A stretch of DNA of 64,000 nucleotides from Euglena gracilis (taxonomy: Eukaryota > Euglenida > Euglenophyceae > Euglenales): the NCBI GenBank assembly GCA_039621445.1, contig CP154956.1, positions 68,999,649 through 69,063,648 of the forward strand, written 5' to 3'. The position numbers and the translations under genes are program-made. Positions 23,911 to 53,109 of this stretch are shown piece by piece. The notes beneath the pieces are model-generated. The model was not told where the DNA came from. It did no database searches and saw nothing but the letters and a program-made list of their open reading frames with translations. Positions within the stretch are counted from its first letter, which is position 1, and every line of letters starts with the position of its first letter.

Positions 23911-25000
23911 GCCTCAAAGTTGGAAATGTATGAGATTTCTGATCAGAGGAAGGGGTTCAAATGGCCAGTTCAGATTTTGATCATTCCTGTTCTGCTGTGG
24001 TGCTGTGTTTTTTTATGATCTCTTTCCTCGCAGTGCTATTGACAGACATTGGGAGCTCCATCCCCCCGCACTGCCTCCCATTTCTAGACCGGCCACGCCT
24101 GTCATCCACAAAGAAGGTGTGCGTATGTGCGGGTCTACCACTCCTTCACCTTTGCAAATCTTGGGTTCAAACCCACCATTGTGCTTTGTTCATTTCAACT
24201 TACTAATGAGAACCTGATCAAAATGATTTTTTTTCACACAAGTTAAGGAATGAACAATTTAACAATCTATGCGCCATGAAATCAAAAATGATCGACCTTG
24301 TTTGAAACAATCTTGTGTGAATCAGGCTTTGTTTTAAGGAAGCGCGCACCCCCCATGGGCAGGCAGGGGGGTGGGCACAAACTTTCAAGGGAAAATTGGC
24401 TTGGCCGGCAAGCAGCAGGTGCCAAACCGACCCCCCGGGGTGTGTGCCTGCTGTGGGCAGGCACCCCACAGTACAAGGCACCCCCCTCCCCCTGGGTTGG
24501 TAAACAGAAGCCTATTGTGGTGAATGGTACCTTAGTCTAGTTAAACAGCTTTCAGCAGAAGCTCCGAAAGCTGTTTTTCTCCAATGTCTGATCCTTTCAA
24601 ATAATTTTTTGAAAGCCTCATTATTCCTCCTTGCGGCGGCAGGGCAAGGGTGGTGATTTGCCAAATAGTGTCCCATGGAAGTTCCACTGCAAAAAGTGCA
24701 CAAACGTTTTCTGTTCATGGATTTTTTGTGCCTGTTTTTTTTTTGCCAGCGTCAGCCTGGATGTTGGTTGCTGGAGCTTTTTTAGGGGTCCCCTTGTGGA
24801 AAAGGTGTGCAAAGAAATGAGTTGCCGAATAGAATGCGTGGGCCTCTCATCTCCGTTCGGCCTAATCGCCCAGGCTCTTTTCCCCGCCCCTGCCCGGTCC
24901 CCCGCACTCCGCAGGTCACCCTGCCGTTCAGCGTCCCCCTGGCGGGCGCCACCACCGCCGTCGTGCCGGTCCACCCCGACTTCCGCCTGTTCCTCCTGGC

Positions 25001-25064
25001 CAAGCACCGATGAAATGCCTCGGCGTGACTGGGTGTGGGATCCCGGATGACCATCGTGTGCTTG
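25001..25064. mobile_element. 64-bp inverted-repeat insertion acting as a nonconventional intron
   Basis: CAAGCACCGATG at the left end pairs with CATCGTGTGCTTG at the right end (one extra base). The flanks are perfect 8-bp direct repeats CTCCTGGC (24993-25000 and 25065-25072). The insert carries an in-frame TGA straight after the coding block, while removing it with one repeat copy (72 nt) joins FRLFLL to AAEADPAALPP, matching the dynein pattern 'FRLYLTTKL.NPHYLPE'. No GT-AG pair would do this. I infer a spliced, transposon-derived intron. Confidence 0.75.
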
Positions 25065-25139
25065 CTCCTGGCGGCGGAGGCGGACCCCGCGGCGCTGCCG
25101 CCCGCCGCCTGCCAGCTGGCTGCCCCCGTGCTGGCCGCC

Positions 25140-25259
25140 CAGGGTTGGATGCGAGGAGGCCCAGCTCCTCCTATGAGCGAGGGGGGGGGGTGTGCCCCCC
25201 AGCCCCGGGCCATCGGGGAGAGGTCCGGACCCCCCTGCCCAGCCTCATGTCAAACCCTG
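25140..25259. mobile_element. 120-bp family A MITE inside an exon, acting as a nonconventional intron
   Basis: Left end CAGGGTTGGATGCGAGGAGG; right end CATGTCAAACCCTG. The flanks are perfect 8-bp duplications TGGCCGCC (25132-25139 and 25260-25267). The right half, including 'ggtccggacccccc', follows family A MITEs at 11345 and 41559. Element plus one duplication is 128 bp, which would shift the frame; removing exactly that joins CQLAAPVLAA to PLAETIAALALP in one open frame. Confidence 0.85.
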
Positions 25260-25589
25260 TGGCCGCCCCCCTTGCGGAGACGATCGCGGCACTGGCCCTG
25301 CCGGCCCTCCTGGCGCTGGACGACGCCGCACTGGGGAAGGCCTTTGAGCGGGACAGGGCGGAGGTGTGGGCCCCCGCCCACCCCAACCACCCCCTCCCCC
25401 CAAGGTCCATGGGCAGATGAGGCAACCTTGCCACCCACATGCATCCCACGCTGCAGGCTGCTGTGCTTGGACCTTGGAAAGGAAAGAATTAAGACCACAA
25501 TGATTCATGGTGGGATAGGGCATTCCAAGGGCTTCATTTTTTGGTCTCCAGGCATTTTCTTTGCTTTTGCTTCATTGTCGAGTTATTTT

Positions 25590-25930
25590 GAAAAAAATGG
25601 ATTTTTTTTTTACCCGAAACGGCCCCAAAAGCCCCCCAAAATGGCCGATTTGGGCCACAAAAGCGCGCCAGAACATGGGCCAGGCGTATTGGCAGCCAAA
25701 ACGGGTAATGGTGGGCGATAAAGGGCTTTCAGGGGCACATTTTGACTCACCGTCACTTCCAGAAACAATGTGCGTTTTCTCAAGATATTTTCGAAAAATC
25801 TATTATTTTTTTGACCGAAAATCCCACCCCGGCGAAATGGCAGAGTCGAAACTGGGGGGGGGGGTTGGCCAATCCCACCCAGTTTGGACCCCTTCATGGG
25901 TGAATAACTCGGACCTGGCGGGGGGGGTTA
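25590..25930. repeat. Inverted copy of the 4075-4990 repeat family
   Basis: 25830-25925 ('cggcgaaatggcagagtcg' through 'tgaataactcggacctggcg') is the reverse complement of 4083-4168 with few differences. The rest is 'cccgaaacggccccaaaa' sequence similar in style to 4500-4960. It is intronic. Confidence 0.6.
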
Positions 25931-27339
25931 AACAGAGGTGATTCGGAAACTGGAAATCCAGTCGCTCGCAATAAAAAATAAATTTGCGCATCAGTTCCCC
26001 TACGTACCCAGGGGGGAGGGGGGTTCAACCCCCATTTTCCCTACCCATCATTGCAGGGATCAGAGCTCAGCGACCCCCCCCATAAGCAAGACCCTCCTTG
26101 ACGTCGCGAAGCGCCGGGATAGTGAAATAATTCCCTGAAATAAAATACCAAAACCCCCGATTTAAGACATAAAAATGCTGAAATTTCAGAGAATTTCAGA
26201 TCTTTGAGTTCCAGAAATAATGGAAAATGTCAATATGTAATAATTTGCACATGGCGCAAAGCGCCGAAGTCAATTTTTGTGTTTCAGGAACCCGGAAAAT
26301 GATGCTTTTTTTTGGGCCCTGGTCGGTCAAGAAAAAGTCCAATAATAATAATAAGACCCCCCAAAAATGAGACCCCCTGGATGTTTTCAGCAACGGACCC
26401 AAAAATGAGACCTGGATCTTATTTTTGGGGTGTTTACTCCCTATGCTGTGGTGACACCTGCTCTGAGGCGCCTAAATGTCAAAGTCCCAGCTTCCATCTC
26501 CACGTTTTAGGCACCACATCGCACCCTGCTTTCATTTTGGGTTCTTGGGAGCCAGTTTCTGTCATTTCCACAAAAAAATGTCGACCTGGGCAAGTGTCCG
26601 CATCGACAAAGGGAAAAAACTCAAGTGCGAGGTGCCGCCCGAGATGTGGGTGGGTGGATGGGGTCAAATTCTACTGATTTCAAGCCAATTTTTGCCCGAG
26701 CGGTCAAAGTGGAAAGTGTCCTGCCTATGGTTGGGATTTGGCCAACTCGCCTTAGGAAGGAGTGATGATTTTAATAAAGTGCATGACCCCAATGGCCTTC
26801 CCCCCAACTGCGTCTTTGGAGAATCTCGCTCAGGGGTTGAACCCCCGAGGCGGGGGCGGCCTCGTGCCCAGTGTGGCCCTCCCCCCACCCTGCGGCAGGA
26901 GCAGCTGCTGGCGGCCCTCCTGGCAGACACCGAAGCCCAGTGCCGGGCCCAGGCTTCTTCTGAGGTTGCCCCCCCCCCCCCGGCATTCAATTCGTCACTG
27001 GCAATGACCCCCGGGAAGGGGGTCATTGATTTTTTTCTCCCTCCCCCTACCTCCTTGGAGAGGGTGGATGGGCGGAGAAGCAGCAACATGACTCGGCAGC
27101 GGATGAGTTTATTTCACACTCTGTTTCCTCTTTTGGCAATTTTTTTTGGATCACAAATGGGTGAACAACCCCCCCCTCTGGGCAGTGACTGGTGATTCCC
27201 CAGAGTTGTATGTCCAGGGGTACTATGGCATACTGGGGAGGCATTCTGGGGGTTATGGCACAAAAAAAAGACCGCAGCCTGCTCCAACCCAAAACCGACC
27301 CCTTTGTGTGATTTGCCTAATCTAGGAACATACAATCAT

Positions 27340-27700
27340 TTAGTCACTGGCCGACCCCCCCCCCTGGGTGACTGGTTTTTTTTCAGAGTGACTGACTGGT
27401 TTTTGGCCTGGACCCCCTCCCCCCCCCGGGGGGGGGGGGTCGGCAGAAAACCACTAAAGTGACCCGGAGCCAAAGGCACCGGAATTTTTTTTGGCTTTTT
27501 TTTCATGTTTTTGGTCAAATTTCTCTTTGATTCCAGAGTGGCCGACCCCCCCCCCCGGGGTTGTGACTGACTGGATTCGTGAAAAAAAGTGGCTGACTGG
27601 TTTTTTGGGCCCAAATAGAAGCGCACCCCCCGCCGCCAGAGGCGGCAGTCCGCTATAAACGCACCCGTGCTTCTATTAGGGAGGGGGGGGTTTACGTCTG
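27340..27700. mobile_element. Family C repeat (TGACTGGTTTTTGG core), copy 1
   Basis: Contains 'actggccgacccccc', 'agagtgactgactggttttt' and C/G runs in the same order as 31246-31495. The ends were not defined here. It lies immediately upstream of the exon at 27722. Confidence 0.6.
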
Positions 27701-27799
27701 GGAAGCCTCCCGATGTAAAAGAGGCCTGGCAGGGCCGCTCTATTTGATCCCTTCGTCCTGGCACCGCTGCGCCAGACGTTTGTGCTGCTGTCCAGCAAG

Positions 27800-28197
27800 C
27801 AGGCGTTTTCTCAAGCCGGAGGGGACCCCCCCCACCCCGGGGCCCAGCCAGCCCCGCTGCGGACCCCCAGCCCCCGGGGGTCCACTGAAATCAAGTTGGG
27901 TCCAGCCCGGCCTCAAAAAATTTTCGGCACAAAGCAATTAATTTTTTTGAAAGGGGGTCAAAAATGGCGGAAAATGGCATTTTGGGGTGGTTTTGGGGGG
28001 TTCATCTCCTAAATTTGCTGAAAAATGGCAACCCAGCTAGATTTGGGGTTTTGGGGGCTTTTGGGGGGGGGGGCTACCGCCTTCTCCAACTCCCAGCCAG
28101 CCGGACCTTCCCCCCCCCCGGGGGGGGGTCCAGCCAGCACCTTTTTCTAGCTGGCCTGTGGGACCCGGGGGGGGGGGGGTCCTTAAGAAAATCGCTG
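27800..28197. mobile_element. 398-bp family B MITE inside an exon, acting as a nonconventional intron
   Basis: Left end CAGGCGTTTTCTCAAGCCGG; right end CCTTAAGAAAATCGCTG. The flanks CCAGCAAG (27792-27799) and TCAGCAAG (28198-28205) are a 7/8 target duplication. The exon halves 27722-27799 (ends FVLLSSK) and 28206-28249 (LEACRQRRQAQNHQ) are in the same phase and continue the dynein AAA5-AAA6 linker pattern. There is no GT or AG at the junctions. The interior matches the 23193 element (C/G runs, 'ccagccagc'). Confidence 0.8.
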
Positions 28198-29687
28198 TCA
28201 GCAAGCTGGAGGCGTGCCGCCAGCGCCGGCAAGCCCAAAACCACCAACTGTGTGCCCCTTGTGTGCTGTGTTTCGTTTTGCATGATTCAGTGGGATTATC
28301 GACATTTGGCCTGCTGTAGTCAGTTAGGAGTTGACGTTTGTCTCGGTTCTCACTGTGTTAGTGTCCACCTTGAAGGATCAGTTTTCTGATCCTTGGGGAA
28401 CTGCGTGCGATGTAGGAGGTTGAGATGCTCTGAAGCAGGTCTGGAGCCAAAGGGGACCTCTTTCCAGATCTCGAAAAAAGACCGGATCCAGCTCAGCCCA
28501 GCTGATCCAGCTGAGCTGAAAAGGTCTCGGCGTGAAGCACAGAAAAGGCAGTGGTCATAACTCTTAGCAGCATCCTCTCTCTCATCTGTGCCTGGTGCAT
28601 GGTTTCGGAGAATCAGTGAAAGTTGGGTTGCCGCAGTGAGGTTGCATATCTTCCTGTACTGTTTCGAAAGATGGCGGTGTTTTTGTTCAATCTACTCCCG
28701 GAAATCTGAATTTGTTGGAGCAAAAGGAAAGTTGTATTTTCGTTTGAGTGCTGATCATTGAGGGTGGTTCCGTCTGCAGCGCTCCAGAGATGAGGAACTT
28801 GTGCCGTGCCTCTTGCATCTTGCGCCCTGTGTCTGACTGCAGGGCCCCATACCTCACGACCGCAGAGACGGTGGCCCAGCTGTTCATGGCAGTGTACCAC
28901 AGCCAGGCCGCTGCTGCCGCCCCAACCCCAACGGTGCCCATGTGCAACGGCACTGTGCAGGGGGGGGGGATGTGCCGTGCATTTTTGCGCATTTTTGTTT
29001 ATTTTTCAAAAATGCGCATTTTTGCGCATTTTTCCCCCATCTTTCCACTTTTTTTACACTTTTTGGAGGCATTTTGTCCATGTTGTCCACGTTGTCCACC
29101 TTGTCCATATGTCAAAAACAAATTTGGCATTGGTGTTCTTGAACACCGTTCTTCTGAACAATTCTATGTTGTCATCCATCCCTCTTTCCGCCAATAATCA
29201 AATTCTCCATTCTTCCCACAGATTTTTTCACAAAATGGCTTCAAGTTTAAGGGCTGATCATCCAAGCTTTTGTTCAATGAAAATTTTATTCTTGGACAAA
29301 AGCTTGCTGCCAAGAAGCTGAGCAGATGGAGCAAGATGAAATGCGCGGGAATCCTTCTCCCCTGGTCACAAGTAAGGGGCACCATGGCTGACATTGTTGG
29401 TTATGGTGAACGGAGAGTGGCGCCTTGCTCGTGCATTTTTTTTGGCCAAAATTCCTTCACGGCTGTTTTTGGTTATTTTGGTTTAATTTTGTGCTTATCG
29501 TTGGAAATTTTTCTACGTCCTTTTTCCCTTAGGAATGTCACAACTCAGCGCATTTTTTGCGCATTTTTGCGCATTTTTTCCGAGGGCCGTCCAGCGCATA
29601 CCCCCCCCCCCCTGCGCTGCGTTGCCCTGGGGTGGCAGTGGGGGCCGACAGTCTGGGTCACCCCTCCATCCCTTGCTGGCCCAGCAG

Positions 29688-36972
<7,285 letters not shown>

Positions 36973-37449
36973 AACACCACACCCCACCACGGCACACCTG
37001 CACATGTTTGTCGGCTGCGACCCTGTATGCCTGAATGTTCTGTGTGTGAGGGAATGTATTGTTCCCTGCCGTTCGAACCCGTTCCGTGTGCCTGCATCCC
37101 CCTGCAGCTGTGCGATTGTGTGCCGCCCTGCATGTGGCCCACGCTCTCCAATGATCAATGACGGCAGCACAGCAGTGCAACACCAAAGAGAGAAATGTGG
37201 CATCCCATCATAGATGCCTTCAGCAACGACGTGCATGGACAGCACGATACACATTACCAAAGCTGCTGCTTTTTTCCTGGTGACATTCATGGGCCAGTGA
37301 CCTCCCTTTCCATTCAGAGAAAAACACAAAAATGGAAAGTCCAACAAATTTCAGCGTGATGACAGTTACCCGTCCAGTGGTTCTTTTGATTCTGCTTCCG
37401 CTGAACCATTTCTGTTTGTGTTCTTTGCTGTGTCTGTATTTCAGCTTCG

Positions 37450-42737
<5,288 letters not shown>

Positions 42738-44580
42738 GGAGGCACAACTCCCCACAACTCCGGTTGTGGGGAATTGTGTGCTGACTCTCAACTCTTACCA
42801 CCGACCTTGCACCCTGCGCCACGGCGTGACATTTTGTGCCGCGCCACGAGGTGACACACAACAAAGTTGCTAACTCGCCCAGCGTCCCGTCCTTGTGATC
42901 TGCACCGAGGACGAAGCCTTGGGTTATGGTCCCTCTCTTTTGGAGATTTTCACTTGAACTGATTATGTGTTCGCCACACTGACGCCGGATATTCATTGAT
43001 ATTATCATGTTCCTTTCCATTAATCGTGTGAGCTGAAATGATGATTATGCGAGATGAGCTGTGCAGCTGCCCGAATTGATGTGCACAAATTTGGGGGCAC
43101 TCATCCCATGAGGACAATGAAAAACATAGAACAAGATAAGAAAAACATTGTGCACAATATGATTATCATAATCGTCACTGAATAGTGTATCACAATAAAT
43201 CCCCCTGATGCTTGTGCAAGGTGCGCACGTGTGGGGGGTGGATGCGGGTGGGTGGCTGTGCTATTTGAACCATTTTTTTTGATCCCCCAAGGGTTTTCTG
43301 TGGGTGATGATGTTCAGTGGTCGTTTTGATTTTTAAGCATTTAAAAATGTGGACTAATTCATCATAATTATTGTTTCGCAATTTTTCCCCCTCACTCTCC
43401 CTCAAACGAGGTGCTTTCATAACCTCAAATGTGCACACAAGACACTTACCAGGAAAGCATAAAATGCAAAAAAGTCCCTTGGGGATTTTCCTAATACATG
43501 TTTTTGCATTTGCATTTTTGGCATCCTTGATGTTTATGTTTATTGATCTTTCATATCAGGTGGAGCAACAAAGGAGAATTGGTATGAGCACCACGGCACA
43601 CCCGGCCAGAAGAACAGCGCCTGCCAAAGGCAGACAAGTACCCTTAGTGCGTCTAAAGTGGGTGGCGCCGGGCATTTTCAAAGGAAATTTGGGTTATGCC
43701 CAGCCAGGGCAAAAACCCTCTTTCATAGGGTTGTTGTTTTTTAAGTTCGTGGCTGAAAGTGTAGCCAATTGGTTCCAGACGTTTTCCCCGGTCGATCGGA
43801 TTGCGTGACATGGGTTAGTGTTGACATGGGATCCCACCAGATGTGGCATAAGAAAGACAGGGCTGTACCCTACTCCTGTTACGGACAGGGATTCGATGCT
43901 GTCATCGGAAGCCCTGGGGTCCATGTCGCTCCCATAGAAACGAGGGGAGGGTGGTTTGGGATGGGGGGGGTGATGGAACCTACTAGAAGACGAGCATGGA
44001 ATTCCCGCCTTTTCATGCTGCTGCATGCTGCATGCTGCACACAGATGGACAGATCAATCGTGTTCGAATATCCCTGAATGGGAGATATTCAGACCCCAAA
44101 TATAAAGCCAACCCGGGTTTTTTTTTCAAGTTTTGCGGCCCAAGTTGAAAGCCCCCTGACATAAAAGCCCCCTGAGGATGCCATTCAGGGAAAAAGCAGA
44201 AAACTGTTGGGTGGAAATTACAAATTTTCAATAGAAACGATCCATTTTGGATGAAAAATTCACGTTTTGGAGAAAACCGGAAGGTCCAAGTTAATTTTGG
44301 TATCAAATTACAGGAAGGTGGAAGGTGATGAAAACCTGAACAGTAGCGGAGGCTAAAACAGAGGCCTCCAAAAAATTTCATCCCCTCCAATTACAAATCC
44401 CCCAAATGTAAAGCTCCCCCCCCCCGAGGTCTTGAAATCCCACCCAATTAAAACCAAGAGGGTGCACCCTCTTGTTCGTCTTGAGGGAATATTTGCACAC
44501 TGGTTTGTTTCTTGCTTCCGATTCACAGTGCGATTGCTTAACCCAATAACCATTTTTTAACCTTTGACTTCAACACCAGA
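42738..44580. other. PLPBP 3' flank and intergenic region
   Basis: No gene could be supported. 43495-43560 encodes a short hydrophobic stretch (VFAFAFLASLMFMFIDL) in a 145-codon frame; this may be chance in T-rich DNA. 44100-44440 has degenerate AAAGCCCCC repeats. The ATG of the next gene is at 44581. Confidence 0.4.
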
Positions 44581-50720
<6,140 letters not shown>

Positions 50721-50869
50721 TGGAAGAAGATGGTGCTGGAAATACTGTGTGTTGGCTGTGTTGGCCCCCTTGGGGTCCAGCAGGTTTGCAGCTGGACCCA
50801 GCTGGCGCCCCAAAGAAAGGAAAAAAACCCAAATCCAGCCAGGTTGGCATTCTTTCAGCCAAAATTTGG

Positions 50870-51110
50870 ATGAAAACCCAAAACCCGGGGGGAATTCCAG
50901 CCAGCCAGCCACTTTTTCCATTCAGCAGCTCCCAGCCAGGCTATGGACAGCCCCCAGGGGGTCTGTTGAAATTAGGTTGGGGCCCTTTTTTTTTGGCCGG
51001 GCTGGACCCCCAAAAAATTGCGAAAAGCGCCGAAAATTTTGGAGGAGAAGAGGTAAAAATAACCAAAAATGGCTTTTGAGCGTCCGGCTTAAGAAAACCC
51101 TTGGTCGGGA
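50870..51110. mobile_element. Degenerate family B MITE remnant
   Basis: 'attccagccagccagc', 'cagcagctcccagcc' and the right end 'ggcttaagaaaacccttgg' match family B, but the left end and any target duplication are not clear. Confidence 0.4.
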
Positions 51111-51599
51111 TCATGTTTTCTTTGAAGAACCCAAATCAAAGGGTGTATGACTGACTGCCTGAAGTGATCTCCATTTTTTTGGTGCAAGAGAGGGTTTTTG
51201 TAATTCATATCCCACTCGGTTTTCAAGTGATATGGATGGTGGTTGCCAGACGATGGATAATTGTAAAGCCAACGTTGTGATTATTCAAATTGGGTAGGAA
51301 AGGGTGTGCAACGTACAAGGTCCAGCTTTGCGTTTGGGGTTGGGTCGTTTTTTCTTTTGCACACCTTGTTTTTAGAGTGGTGCCCCCCAACTTGTTGCCA
51401 GCGGCCATTGTTCTCTTTTCTCCTTTTTTTTCTTTCAGATTGCTGGGATTTGATGGTTCAGTTACACCAATCACACATGTTTGTAGGATGCACTCATGTC
51501 TGACTCATTTTTCTGCATTGACGCTTCATTTTTAGCTCCAAAAATTTGATTTTGAGCAGCACTCTGACACTCAAACATTGAAGTGGCGAGCCCCCAACC

Positions 51600-51985
51600 G
51601 TGAAAATTTTTCATGTGGTAAACCCCCCCAAATAATCCCCAATAACGCCCCCTCAAATTTCACTAATAATACCCCTGTCTGATTTTACCGACCGAGTTAA
51701 TGCCCCCCCCAACGACCCGGGTTTTGCCCTGGAAAAGTGGCTCAGATCATACTTTCTGGCGATAAATTCCAAAAAGTCGATTTTCTGGATCATCTGGTCT
51801 CCGAAATGCTACGTTTCATGCGAAAATACAGTGAATGACCCGAAAGGAGGTTATGGGGGCAATTTTGGGTCCCATGGATTGCAAATTTTTTTTTGGGTCC
51901 CATGCAATTCCAAAATTTTGGGGAATTATTAGCCCCACCCCCAAATAATACCCCTTCTCCCCCTCGGGACTTCGGGCGAAAATAT
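51600..51985. repeat. AATAATACCC-type interspersed repeat, copy 3 (left part)
   Basis: Same order as copies 1 and 2: C runs with 'ccaaataatcccc', a core with 'catctggtctccgaaatg' and 'gggcaattttgggtccc', then 'ccaaataatacccc' and 'gggacttcgggcgaaaata'. It is cut at a TA by the Tc1/mariner element and resumes at 57905 with 'atacccccaggg'. Confidence 0.75.
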
Positions 51986-52027
51986 ACAGTCTCGGACAAA
52001 ACTACTCATACACTAAGATGGACATAT

Positions 52028-52625
52028 CTAATCATAAAGCGAAAAAATGGAAATTTCTGTCAAGCACACGCCAGTATCACATTGCCGCAGAACAGGAAGA
52101 CTGTTGCAGTCGGTAAATGTTTTAATAGCGTGTTGGCCCCCACCGGCACCAATTACGGCAACCATACGCCGTGGAAAGGAATCGTAAAGGCTATGGAAAT
52201 AAGCTGCAGGAACTGCGGCAAACGCTTCCTGGAGTGCGGTCCAGAGTTGGTCGCGGCCGGTAAACACAGAACCCTCCAGTCGTTTCACGACGTAGGACCA
52301 GATTTGCTCAATGGGGTTCAGGTCATTGCTCATCGGCGGCAAAATGCCCATGTTGTGCTAGTTCACCCGGTTCCTGCGCAGCCAAGTGGTGGTGGAGTTG
52401 GCCTCTAAAAGACATTCGGATTCACACCAGGGTCGAATGAAAGTTTTGGCGGATTGCAGGAGAGCTCGACACGCTGCTGCATTGACTCGTGTTGGGCAAG
52501 CGATGCACACAAATGGGGCCGTTTGATTTCATGGCCGCCAAAACCATTACGGACCCGGCCTTTTTCACCGTAGGAATTGTGTATTTGGCCATTAATTTTG
52601 ATTCACGCTTCAGCTTCCAGCACCT
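52028..52625 (-). pseudogene. Tc1/mariner transposase, C-terminal half (DDE domain)
   Basis: Minus-strand frames read KYTIPTVKKAGSVMV (52590-52545) and, after frameshifts, NDLNPIEQIWSYVVKR (about 52325-52275), the conserved 'SPDLNPIENLW' motif next to the third catalytic acidic residue. It ends inside the left inverted repeat. It is broken by frameshifts and separated from the N-terminal half by the DIRS insertion. Confidence 0.85.
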
Positions 52626-52678
52626 GAAGGATTATTGATATACAGCAATCTGATGCCGAAAATCTCGAATCGAAAGTC

Positions 52679-52965
52679 CTGGGAAGAGCCCCCCTGACCT
52701 AGGACGGATGGACCTGACTGGCGAAGCACGAAACCAAGATGGGACCTACTTCTTTGCGCCGGCTGTTGTTTTGTGTTTCTTTGTGGGGGGTTCCCTCTTA
52801 CTGCTTGAGGTTCGTCGACAGTTGGCTGCAGCTGTAAACTGGAACTTGGCTCTCCCCCCCCCCTTGCCCTCACCGGCACTCTTGGGAAGGGGGGGCCGGG
52901 CCCATCTTGGTTTTGTGCTTCGCCAGTGAGGTCCATCCGTCCTAGGTCAGGGGGGCTCTTCCCAG
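52679..52965. repeat. Near-perfect 65-bp inverted repeat at the DIRS terminus
   Basis: 52679-52743 is the reverse complement of 52901-52965 with two mismatches, and the 157-bp loop between them holds the inner terminal-repeat sequence (52738-52831). In RNA this is a long hairpin. Confidence 0.9.
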
Positions 52966-53109
52966 TACTTTGGACCCACCCTTGCTCAGCACTGCACCAA
53001 GATGGGACACTGTGCACCAAATGTTGCGATAATTTTTTTTCCGCCGAAAGGGCAGCACCAATTCTCAAATAGTGCTTTGAGAAAGCTTCAAAATTTTTCC
53101 AAGACCCCA

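Noticed and set aside
24120-24200. Possible tRNA (ggttcaaaccc looks like a T arm)
   Set aside because: No acceptor stem, D arm or anticodon arm can be built upstream.
28687-29000. Minus-strand frame with WLWYTAMNSWATVSAVV-like sequence
   Set aside because: The + strand reading has an AG acceptor, joins the previous exon in phase and fits the dynein AAA5-AAA6 linker; the minus frame is its shadow.
43371-43808. 145-codon frame with a membrane-like segment
   Set aside because: It has no homologue I recognise and no splice or phase link to YIPF6; the hydrophobic stretch lies in T-rich DNA where such frames arise by chance.
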